In this document: piece by piece, positions 45,090 to 55,400 of the stretch
Position numbering within the stretch: the stretch's first letter is position 1
Layout of the letters: every line of letters starts with the position of its first letter
Origin: Trebouxia sp. TZW2008
Taxonomy: Eukaryota > Chlorophyta > Trebouxiophyceae > Trebouxiales > Trebouxiaceae
Assembly: GCA_002118135.1 (NCBI GenBank)
Contig: BDIU01000412.1
Location: 314,664 to 378,663 of the forward strand
Length of the DNA stretch: 64,000 nt
Direction: 5' to 3'
Program-made: the position numbers and the translations under genes
Notes under the pieces: model-generated
What the model was told of the DNA's origin: nothing
The model's input: only the letters and a program-made list of their open reading frames with translations
Database searches by the model: none

Positions 45090-48000
45090 ATGTCCACAAA
45101 GCGTGACACACGCCACAATCCGCTGATCATTGCATTTCTGCAGACCAAGGTTCAGCCTTCACAGCAAGCAGATAGCAGCGAATGCCGGCTCTTCGATGAT
45201 GACGGTACCAAATACCTGCTGCAACGTGAACAAGACGCCCCAAGCGTGATTCGCCTCTCCGTCTCGCTCGCTGGGTCCACAGAGAACCCAGCGTTGTCAG
45301 CAAACCTGGCTGCTGTTGCATCAGATCTGCAAAGCAGATATCAGGACGTGTGTCGGGTCGTGGCTGGATCAGGCTCCTGTCAGCTGAAAGTCGATATCCT
45401 TTGTGACAGCTTACTGAGCTTAAGCGCCCAGCAACAACTCACACAGCTGCACAACATCGCCTGTATCCGCGCTGATACTCTGGCATGGCCGCTGCGGTGA
45501 GTGCAACACGATCCGAACCTGCTGCCCTGCTCTGTGGCACAAAAGAGCTTGTTGTAAGCAGGCAAGATTTGAAAGCTCTTCAGAGCAAAGCGCCCTCCAA
45601 TTCTGTCGTCCAAGTGGCGTACAGCAGACCAGGTCAGCCAGTACTCATCAGACGCAGCCAAGAAGACTGTCAGCTCGTGTTCCCTGTATGGAATCCTGAA
45701 AACTCTGGCAAAGCATACATGACAGCCTTCATACAGGTAAACAAACATTTCTTTTGGGGTGTACAGCTGCTGCTCAATCGTCCTTTTCACATGTTGACCA
45801 CAGTAGACGGTATAGCTTGTAGTGCGGCCACATGTGTCATGTTTGGCTCAGTCAAACCCCACCGTTTTCAAAGCTTCTGTGCCACCAGCGCACCCAGTTG
45901 CATTGTTGTCGCTCATTCCAGTAACTGGCCTGGCGGGAGACAAGTCTCAATGAGATGCTGCCGCTGCATGTTTACAATGAAGTGTTCAGATTAAAGCGTT
46001 GTCGGACAGCACATCAGCAAGCACGCTTGTGACAGCAATAATCTATACAATGCATAAGCGCAATGCGGCCGCGGCTTGTGCATCAGTAAGGCACCATACG
46101 CAAAGTCAATATGCAAGTTACAACCACAAAACGCAAGTATTTGAGAGTGCAGATCACAGTCGCACAGTGCACCTTGTGAAGTATGCATCAGTCTGAACTT
46201 GAGGAGCTCATCAAACTCAAGTCACTGCAGTGGCAACTTTCAGACAAAGAACTGATCTTCTAATGCATTTTTTGCGACCCATTGCTCACTGAAACGCTTT
46301 TCATGTTTGTTGCCAGCGTTGGCGCCTGACTGTGAGCTCTGTGAGGACTGTGCTGCAGTGTCCTCCGTTACGATCGCTTTGCATCAATCTTACATATGCA
46401 ATACGCAAGTAGTTGAGACTGTTACTCATTGACATGGGCAGTATGGTGATCAAGTGTTGTGCATGTACCTGCAGGGCTTTGCAGAGACGCGTAGGCTGGG
46501 TGCAAGTGGTGATGCCCCGCAGTGCAGCTACACATCAGGCCCAGTGAGTCCCATCTGTTAGACTCTCTGTCTCTGCTTGTGTAGCTGATGCAATCTTGAC
46601 AAATGCACACTCGCATATGATGCATCACAGCTACATATGAGGCACAGTAAGTTGCCTCGCTTAGGCTCCCTGCGTCTTCTTCTGTGTCTGATTACAACCT
46701 GGCAAATGCTCATGAGGGGGTTGATGCCCCGCAGTGCAGCTACACATCAGGCCCAGTGAGTTCCATCTGTTAGACTCTCTGTCTCTGCTTGTGTAGCTGA
46801 TGCAATCTTGACAAATGCACACTCGCACATGATGCATCACAGCTACATATGAGGCACAGTAAGTTGCCTCGCTGAGGCTCCCTGCGTCTTCTCTGTGTCT
46901 GATTACAACCTGACAAAGGCACACTCGCATACGATGCAGCACAGCTACATATCAGGCCCAAAATGTTACCTCTGTTAGGCTCCCTGCGTCTTCTTCTGTG
47001 TCTGATTACAACCTGGCAAATGCTCATGAGGGGTGATGCCCCGCAGTGCAGCTACACATCAGGCCCAGTGAGTCCCATCTGTTAGACTCTCTGTCTCTGC
47101 TTGTGTAGCTGATCAAAACATGACACTCGCATATGATGCATCACGGCTACATATCAGGCCCAACAAGTGACCTCTGTTAGGCTCCCTGCGTCTTCTTCTG
47201 TGTCTGATTACAACCTGACAAAGGCACACTCGCATATGATGCAACACAGCTACATATCAGGCACAACAAATTACCTCTGTTAGGCTCCCTGCATCTTCTT
47301 CTGTGTCTGATGACAGCCTGACAATGGCACACTCGCATATGATGCATCACAGCTACATATCGGGCCCAACAAGTTGCCTCTGTTAGGCTCCCTGCGTCCT
47401 CTTTCGTGTCTGATTGCAACCTGACAAATGTTCATGAGGGGTGACTCCCCGCAGTGCAGCTGCACACCAGGCTTGGTTACTGTAAGTCACCTTTGAAAGA
47501 CTCTGTGACTTCCTTTCTAAGACTGTTGAAGTCCTGCAAGATGTCAGCAAAAAGGCGGTCGAAAAGTTTGAAGTCCACAGAAGCTGCCGTGTTATTTCGT
47601 GCGTGGTGCGCAGCAAAGCAACAGTGTTTACAATCTGAATCCCAGGCTATGCATTGTGCTGCTGCCGTCAGTCACCAAGGAAGTCTTCTTCTTCATGCCA
47701 TCATTTCTGGCTTACCTGTAATGTGTGCAGGCGCCAGTGCCAGTCCCAGGAGGCTTTGTCAGCATTGTGGTGCTGCCACATCATGTCAATGCCTTCTTCT
47801 TCTGCTTCTCCTTCTTCTTGATCTTCGCATCATCTGGCCTATTGCTTCTTCTTCTTCTTCTTGCATGCAGGCACCAGTGCCAGTTCCTGACCACGCTCAA
47901 AGTCAAGTCAGCGAGGCTGCAGGAGGCTTTGTCAGCATTGTGGTGCTGCCCCGGCATGTCAAGAATGATACCCTGGATGACTTTGCCTGGCGGCTGCTGT

Positions 48001-48747
48001 CCTTTCACAACCATGTCCAGTACCACGTCAAGTGCTTCCAGGTACAGTCACAGCGTCTGCTTATACATGTTAAGGATGAAACTCTGGATCACTTTGCCTG
48101 CAGGCTGCTGTCCTTTCATGATCATGTTCAATGCCGTGACAAATGCTTCCAGATGCCACTAGCAACACAATTCTCCAATCTGCAGTTGTTATGCATTATG
48201 ATCGGCTGGGCATGCAGGCTGCTGTCCTTTCTGGCTCTTGTGTTCAGTACAAAGCCCTTGTCAAATGCTTCCAGGTGCATTACTACACCCTGTGCTGCTT
48301 GTGCATGCATTGACTGGTTGAGCTGGCATTGCTTCACATGCAGCTTTGTACATCATACTCTGCATTATTGCGCTGGTGAGTATGCGCACTTTCAGAGGCA
48401 GGGATCATGCTCAATATTTGCGACTATGGACTGGCTCTGTGTACTTGTTGCATCTTGCACATGAGCAAAGGCAGTACCAAAAGTCATACAATGTTACAAG
48501 CCAGTACTGTTCAAATCTTCAGTAATAGATGGGGTTTTGGAAGGCAATTTTGAGCAGGACTTGACCAAAGATCGGTTCTCAATGCACAGGCCAAAAATCT
48601 GTAGTCTGTTTGTCTGCTTGACAAGTACCTGTGCTGCAGGCGCTCGTTCACAGCCGGATGAGGAAAAGAATGCACAACATGATCCTAGAGTTGGAGCAAG
48701 CTAAAACAAACACCAGAGAAGCGCTGGCAGCCATCAACATAAACTAA
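45090..48747 (+). CDS. ARPC2: Actin-related protein 2/3 complex subunit 2 (p34-Arc)
   Basis: ARPC2 is the scaffold subunit that contacts the mother actin filament in the Arp2/3 complex. Exons: 45090-45496, 45562-45736, 46475-46543, 47871-48041, 48640-48747 (TAA), 930 bases in frame. Matched blocks: LFDDDGTKYLL and IRLSVSLAG (first fold), CQLVFPVWNPENSGKAYMTA, GFAETRRLGASGDAPQCSYT, the second-fold core GGFVSIVVLPRHVKNDTLDD ... HVQYHVKC, and the C-terminal helix start HSRMRKRMHNMILELEQA, which corresponds to YIHTRMR in animals. The length of 309 is near normal. Exons 3 and 4 carry copied edges in introns. The true start may be upstream. Confidence 0.9.
46130..46440 (+). repeat. Dispersed repeat family B copies in ARPC2 intron 2
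   Basis: Two copies of the motif seen at 20001-20150: CGCAAGTATTTGAGAGT near 46132 and ATACGCAAGTAGTTGAGACT near 46401, each followed by a run like ATCAC or TCATTGACATG. Confidence 0.5.
46544..47470 (+). repeat. Donor-side array derived from ARPC2 exon 3
   Basis: The exon 3 end (GATGCCCCGCAGTGCAGCTA through GGCCCA and its GTGAGT donor, from 46511) recurs at 46732, 47034 and 47442. Between these are shorter units ending CACAGCTACATATCAGG with an AGTAAGT- or AAGT-type start, and a shared intron block (GGCTCCCTGCGTCTTCTTC, GTCTGATTACAACCTG, CACACTCGCATATGATGCA) about 100 bases long. In all there are about nine donor-like starts over 0.9 kb, all downstream of the real exon. Confidence 0.9.
47731..47790 (+). 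repeat. Decayed acceptor-side copy of ARPC2 exon 4
   Basis: After GTGTGCAG, GCGCCAGTGCCAGTCCC and then GGAGGCTTTGTCAGCATTGT repeat the start of the exon at 47871, with the middle 30 bases deleted. Confidence 0.85.
48080..48275 (+). repeat. Two decayed donor-side copies of ARPC2 exon 4
   Basis: CTGGATCACTTTGCCTGCAG...AAATGCTTCCAG near 48082-48155 and GCAGGCTGCTGTCCTTTC...AAATGCTTCCAG near 48213-48273 repeat the exon end at 47968-48041. Exon 4 thus has copies on both sides, each in the expected intron. Confidence 0.85.
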
Positions 48748-49473
48748 TACACAGTATAGCAAATCACAGTCTAATGTACAAACAAAGAATAGGCACGTCT
48801 TGATATGACAGCAGACATATACAGCACTTACACCAGTACTTCTAATTTTGCCCTTTGCTTCATGTCGGCAATGAAGATAGCAAGATCAAGATCTTGTGCT
48901 ATTCATCTGATGATGTGGTTCTCCTGCTTCTAGCACTCAACAAATCTAGCCTGCACAGCCATCAATTTCCCTCAATTACATACACATGAAACTCAAGCTA
49001 CAACAGCTGACCATTGCGAAATTTGGCATGACAATGGTGATGTAATATTGGAACCATTTCTCAATTAGTGCAGGTCATCTCTGCGCGAGGGCCGATGCTA
49101 ATCTTCTCTGTATCAATCAGATGTAGCCAGAGCATATGGGCATAGGAGACAATATGGTCTGGGTCACGTGTTGATACAGGCTTTATCAAAAGCAAAGCAC
49201 AACCATGCATGTCATAATGTCTGGTATGCCGCTTTTAGCAGTGATGACTCAAAAGAGGTGCATCAGTCAAACTTTCCACAGCAATAGAAAGAGAGAGTAC
49301 TTTGAAAGAGAGAGTAAGCTCTGTTGTTTAATGCTTGAGCCAGCCAACAAGGCTGATGGCATGTGTCATATATTGGCAATGACTTTATGTCCATGAGGTT
49401 CAGGCAGTCTACGACATAGTGAAACACCCCCAATGCAACTATTTAGGCTCCTAAGCATGTTGTAAACACTGAC
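48748..49473. other. Intergenic region between ARPC2 and the long minus-strand gene
   Basis: Apart from the U6-like sequence, nothing is supported. The 3' end of the minus-strand coiled-coil gene must lie here or at 49474, but the final exon was not identified. Confidence 0.4.
49045..49140 (-). ncRNA. U6 snRNA-like sequence, divergent, probably a pseudogene
   Basis: Read on the minus strand it contains GATACAGAGAAGATTAGCAT, the ACAGAGA box and flanks of U6, then GGCCCTCGCGCAGAGATGAC and TTGAGAAATGGTTCC, resembling the U6 internal stem-loop and 3' end (GGCCCCTGCGCAAGGATGAC; TTCC). The stem-loop region differs at several bases and no run of T follows, so a Pol III terminator is missing. U6atac does not fit. 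Confidence 0.6.
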
Positions 49474-52400
49474 CTGGCCTGTATTTTCTCACAGTCAGCA
49501 TTCAGGCTGGTGTTGGCCACACGTTGCGCATCCAGCACAGCTCTGAACTGCTCCAAGTGGTTGTTTTGCTGCTCTATCACTCTCAACAGCTCCGCAATCT
49601 GAGCACTCTGCAATGCAACACACAAACGGTGACCTTGCAGGCAGGCAACGCTTTGGCACTGCTGTTGTCAAGTGGTTGTTTTGCTGCTCCGTCACTGTCA
49701 GCAGCCCGCCATCTGAGCACTGTGCAACCAGATACAGGAAATCATTTTGCACTCAGGCAACACTTTGGGACAATTGCTCTGAAGTGTCTGTCCGCCTCTT
49801 GTATCACTCTCAGCAGGTCTGCAGTGCAACACACAGACAGCTCTGTATTGCTTCAAGTGGTTGTTTTGCTGCTCTATGACTCTCAGCAGCTCTGCAATCT
49901 GAGCACTCTGCAGTTCAAGACAGACCGTGACATTACAGGCAGGCAACACTATTTCCCTGCTGTTCTCAACTGTTTGTTTTGGTGCTCCATCACTCTCAGC
50001 AGCCTTGCAGTCTGACACTCTGCAATTATATACAGGCAATAATGTTGCAATCAGGCAACACTTTGGGACTGTTGCTCTCAAATGTTGCTGCTCTATCACT
50101 TGTAGCAGCTGTGCAATCTGCAATCTACTGTGCATTTCAACACAGACAATAACTCTGCAGGCAGGAAGCACTTTGACTCTGTTGCTGTGAGAATTGGCAC
50201 ATGAGATGGATGCATGGGTCTAGATGCAGACTGCTCTGACATAGACACAATACAGGTACTGCAAATCAGACAGACAACGCACTGATACAGACAGAGACAA
50301 TGGGTTACATACATAGATAAAAAAGCTTCAGGCTGTTTGCTCAGCAAGCATGACACAGTCTGAGTTTGTCCGGTGGGATGAAAGGTGGAATGACAGTCTG
50401 GGTGACCACTCCATGCATGGGCATCAAAATTGTGACTGCTCAAAGGTGTTCACAAGGGGTTAGTGAGCTCACCTGGTCAGCCTGTTGGGTCTCTGAGTCA
50501 CGCTCTGCAAAGGGCAGCTCTTGAGTGCCGCACTTGAGCACAGCACATTCATGGCGGGAGCATCACACTTGTGAATGCTATAACAATCTGTCACTGGGTC
50601 AGTGCACAAACCTGGTCAGCCTGTTCATGGGAGCCTGAGTCACGCTTTGCAAAGGGCAGCTGCTGAGTGCCCCACTTGAGCAGTGAAGTCCAGGAGGCTT
50701 TGCTAGGGGAGACGCCCAACTGCCGCGATGGCGAGTCACCACCCTGTATGCACACATGCACATTCAGGCAGCAATAAAGACTACCTTGTTTGGACGAGAC
50801 ATGGATGCATGAGGTACAAATGGATGAGCAACATAAGATTAGAGTGTAACTTGTTGCGCAATTCGGCAAGTCCAAACGATTGTGCTAGGGGAGATGCTCA
50901 ACTGCCTGGATGGCAAGTCACCACTGTACATGCACACACGTTATGGAGTCTTGAACAGCATCAACAGTAACAGCACTAATGTCAATGGTGATGATGATGA
51001 TAACAACAACAGTACTTCACTCTGTCAAGATCGCGTTGCCCAGGCAACAATAGGAGCCCAGAGTCTTTTGTCTCAGGATTGCATTGTCTCATGAATGCCC
51101 CACAAGTGCAAGTCCAGCAATATCTCACTTGGCAAAAGCAGAGTTTGGAGCTCTAGAAATCTGTCACTCTGTTGTATGCCTTGCATGCAGTGCGGAAGTG
51201 CAGTGTTGCACGCAACATAGTGTGCAGAGAGCTGGATGGCATGAGGCTGCTTTGCGCTGTTGAAGACTAGTGCTGGACTGCACCAAACAGTGCTGCTGCT
51301 GCTGCTGCTGCTGCTAGAGAGCACTGCTGTGTACACTTAGCAGGGTCAGGCAACCTCACTAGCAAGCATGCCAATGGTGACAATGGTCATGAACAGCATC
51401 AAGCAAAATATGTGCTTTGATGCCATACCATGGAGAAGCTGCGGCTGAGGCCGCGGGATGGTGTCACGGCATCTCTATGCGCAGCCGCCAGGGCAGCTCC
51501 AAACGCTCCACTGCCAGGATCAAGGGCTCCAGGTCCAGACGTCCTTGCAGAGAGCTTCCTAGCTGGAGTCTGGAATGCCGCTGTTTGACTCCCTGCATAA
51601 ACAGACACACACAGAGCTGCTTCTCTAGACTCACACACTACCATTTGGCCAGCAAGACACATTTAAATGTCTGATGCTCAGGTCAGACGCAACTATCGGT
51701 GCTGTCAAGCCATTACATCTGATGAGTCACATCTACCCAGCTCCCTGAACTGATCAAAGAAGAAACAAAAAAGGCAAGATTATGCTGCTAGGTGTCATGA
51801 CAAGAGCCTCTGTGATCAGAAGCAGCCTGAGAGTTGCACAGCTCTGATGATGAGTAACTCTGTATGCTCACCTGACATCACTGCTGCATGACGAATGTTT
51901 TGCTGTCCTGCTGGCTCTGCTTCAGCATTTGAGGCAGCTCTGTCTGAGCTGTTGTGCTGAAGCCCATCCAAACTGAGCAAAGCTGACTCAGCAACGGCAG
52001 GCTCAGCTGACTCAGGACTCACAAGACTCACTGCGCCTTCTAGGGCTTGACCAGGCTTGATGTAGGGTTGAGACTGCCCATACTCAGGCAGCAGTGACCG
52101 GCGCACACTAGGGGTGGTCACCCACATTGCAGCAATCTGACTGGATGCGGGCTGCAACCCTGCTGAAACCCTGGCAGAAGGTTCTGCCAGTGCACCTTTT
52201 GCCTTGGCAGAACCCGATAGAAAGGCGGACGCTTGCTGCAGCTCAGACGCAGAGCGTTTCAGAATCTGCTTCTTGTCAAGCTGTTTCCTGAGGTCTCGGT
52301 TTTCTGCGCTCACAGCATTCAGCAGTCTTTGCACGTACTCAGTAGCAGCCTCAGATGTTTGCAGCTCACAGCTCTGAGTCTGAAGCTGTGAGTGAAGAGC

Positions 52401-55400
52401 GCCAACCTGCTGCTGCAGCTGCTGCTCAAGGCTAGGTTTGAGACCCTGAGCCAGTTCTGCGGGTTCTGCCGAAGAAGGGTTTGGCCCTTGACCCTCACCA
52501 CTTTGCTGTGGCTGATGGATTGCGTCTGTCTGCAGACTGTGTGAAGCCTCTGCCATGTCAGGACTTGCAAATTGAACAGAGCCTGTCACAGGTGATGTGT
52601 ATGCTGGGCTTGTGCTGTCTTGCTGACCAAACAAGGGGTTGACTTGCAGGGATGTGCCGTGAGGTGTGACATCACCAAGGCCATGGGATGGCAAGACGCC
52701 AGCAGAACCTTGCGAGTATGACTCAGCTCTGCTGTGACTCATCTCACGCTGACTCCTTGCCTCTTCGGCTACACTGTGGGCTGCTACCAGCTGCCTCTTT
52801 GCCTCTTCTGCTTCAATCTGGGCTGCTGCCAGCTGCAACCTTGCCTCCTCTGCTTCAGACTGCACTGCTGTCAGCTGCCTCTGTGCCTTGTCTGCTTCAG
52901 TCTGGACTGCTGCCAGCTGTTTCCATGCCTCTTCTGCTTCGGCACGTGACTGCAAACTCTCAGCTTCGCTGACCGCAAGCCGCTCGGATGCTGTGCTGAG
53001 GGTGTCTCTCACTGCTTCTGCCTGTGACAGCAGCTCAATGCATCTTGCCTGAGCATCAGACAGGGAAGCTGACAAGGCTGCTGCTTCTTCTTCAGCTGCT
53101 GCCAGCTGCTGTCGTACCTCTTCTTCAGCTGCTGCTAGCTGCTGCCGTGTTGCTTCTTCAGCTGCTGCTAGCTGCCGCCATGCCTCTTCTGCTTGCCCCT
53201 GTGACTGCAGACAAGCGCTCTGAGCTTCAGCAAGATCGCCTTGGACACCTTGCAAAGCTGAACTGAGCTGAGTCACTTCTGCTTCAAGCTCAGTGACCCT
53301 CTGCTGAGAAGAAGCAAGATGCAGCTCATGCTTGTTCTGCTCTTCCTGCAGGCTGCTATACTGAGACTCTGAGTGTGCTAGATGAGACTCTGCCTCTGAG
53401 CACCTGAGACAGGACTCAGTGAGCTGCGAAAGCAGTGAGTCTGAGCGAACTTCGGCGTCAGCAAGCTTTGCATTTGCAATCATGATTGCTTCTTGCAGGT
53501 CTGCATTGTTTGCTGTGGTAGCGTTCAGGAGTGCCAGTTGGGCAGCAGCTTCTGTTTGGCTGCCCTGTAGCTGCTGCTGCAGCTGCTCAAGAAGCTGCTG
53601 TGACTCTGAGGATGAGTCATTGGCTTGCTGCACTTGCTCCTCAAGCTGAAGTATGACAGCCTGCATATCAGCAGAGGCAGCTGGTGAGAAGCTAGCTCTC
53701 CCTGCAAGCTCAGTTGTTACTCATCAGCGTATGGCAAGAAGCAGGTAAGAGAAGCAGCAAAAGCAGATGAGGAATTCGCAGAGCAGCTATGTGTCACATG
53801 AGATGATGCATCATACTGTCACTCAAGCCAATGCCACAGAACGTAGGCCCCTGTCCCTGTTGAAGACCAGCCACTTTGTGCAAAAGCAGACAAAATAGAA
53901 CTAAGTAAAGCTCGTTCTGACTTGCTATGACTACCCCACCATTATCAAGGCAACTGATATGCTTTTGCATGCTTTCTGCCATGGCATAACTGGACGACAA
54001 CATGAACTGCGCGTGAAGTGGCATGCACAAAAGCATTGTCATGCTTTCCCACCTGCCCATCTTGCAGCAGCTTCTGCATGTGACCCAGCTCAGCTTCAGC
54101 CTGCTGACTCACAGCTTCCCTGGCAGCTTCTGCCTCCTTGGCAAGCTGCAAATGCTTCTGCACATCGTTCTGCATCCCCTTGACATCAATCTTAGTACTG
54201 TGAGTCAGACTGCTCTGTCTGCTGAGATCCTCCTTTGCAGATGCCAGCTGCTGCTGCAGAGCAGACGCCTGCTGTTGTGCACTGGTTTCAGAGCTGCTCA
54301 ACTGATGCTGCAAGACAGCAATCTGCTCCTGTGAGCTGCATTCAGCTTTGTCCAACTGCTGTTGCAAAGCAGAAAGCTGCTGTTGTGAGCTGCTTTCAGA
54401 GCTCTCCAACTGCTGCTGCAAGGCAGCAATCTGCTGCTGTGAGCTGCTTTCAGAGCTCTGCAACTGCTGCTGCAGGACAAAAACCTGCTCTTGTGAGCTG
54501 CTTTCAGAGCGTTCAAGCTGCTGCTGCAAAGCAGAAACCTGCTCATCCCTGCCCACAAGCTGGTTCTCCACCACCTGAAGCTTGCTGCTTGCTTCTGCCT
54601 CAAATTGCTGGACACTCTGCACATCCGCTCTCAGCTGTGACTCAACCTGCTGAGCATTGCTTGATTGCTCACTGAGCGTTCCCATGGCTGTCTGTAGCTG
54701 CAGGCCTAGGTCAGTGATCTGCATCTTTGCATCAGCTCGTTGCTGCTCTGCTGCTTTGAGTTGAGCTGCCAATGCTGACTCTGCCTGCTGAGTGCGTATC
54801 TGCTGCTGAGCCAGCTTCTTGGTTGAGTCATCCAGGCGCTCCTGTAATGGACCAGCATGTGTCACTGCACAGCGTCGCTAACACTGTAGAGCAAATGCTC
54901 TGTAGAATGCTCTGTGGAACAAGTGCTAGCCACTCAGAGTGCATGTGCTGGGTCTGCTCAGCAGGTACAGGCATTTCAAGACAAAAAGTGTCAGCTACAA
55001 GAGGCACAGCTATACAGCAAAACGTCAACCTGCTAATGGCTGTCACTGCTGACATTTGTTGCAACAGCTCTTACACACAGGACCCCCCGGAGATGACACG
55101 AAAAGCAGACCGCAAAGAGGTTGCACAAACAAGCAGGGGTGACAAGCCCAACACCTGTGGTGCAGAGTGTCCCAATACAAAGCAGAGTACCCCAACATGC
55201 ACCAGAGTACCTTTGATATGCATGTGCTCACCTGCAGCACAGTCACCTGCCCTCTGACTTCCATGATGCGCACTTGGGTTGCTGCCTGCCGTCCATGAGC
55301 TGCCTGAAGCTCAGCCCTCAGAGCTGACTCAGCCTGAGCAGCTGACTGAAGGTCGACCTTCAAAGCAGTTTCATTCTCACCAGCCGCCTGAAGCTCAGCC

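Noticed and set aside
46544..47470. A direct-repeat array that could suggest CRISPR
   Set aside because: Units vary in length, have no unique spacers, include an exon end and donor, and the host is eukaryotic.
47454..48464. A 336-codon plus-strand open frame, the longest non-coiled-coil frame in its area
   Set aside because: It runs through ARPC2 exon 4 in frame, but most of it is intron and decayed exon copies. The ARPC2 family alignment supports only 47871-48041.
49045..49140. U6atac snRNA
   Set aside because: The sequence has the U6-type ATACAGAGAAGATTAGCAT block rather than the U6atac AAGGAGAGAAGGTTAGCAC block.
49495..50171. Several 80-160-codon frames on both strands
   Set aside because: They are readings through a tandem array of decayed exon copies. 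Only the 49607-49474 segment fits the gene.
52688..54675. Plus-strand Cys/Leu-rich frames opposite the long coiled-coil exons
   Set aside because: They are antisense shadows of repetitive Gln/Ala/Glu codons in the minus-strand exons.
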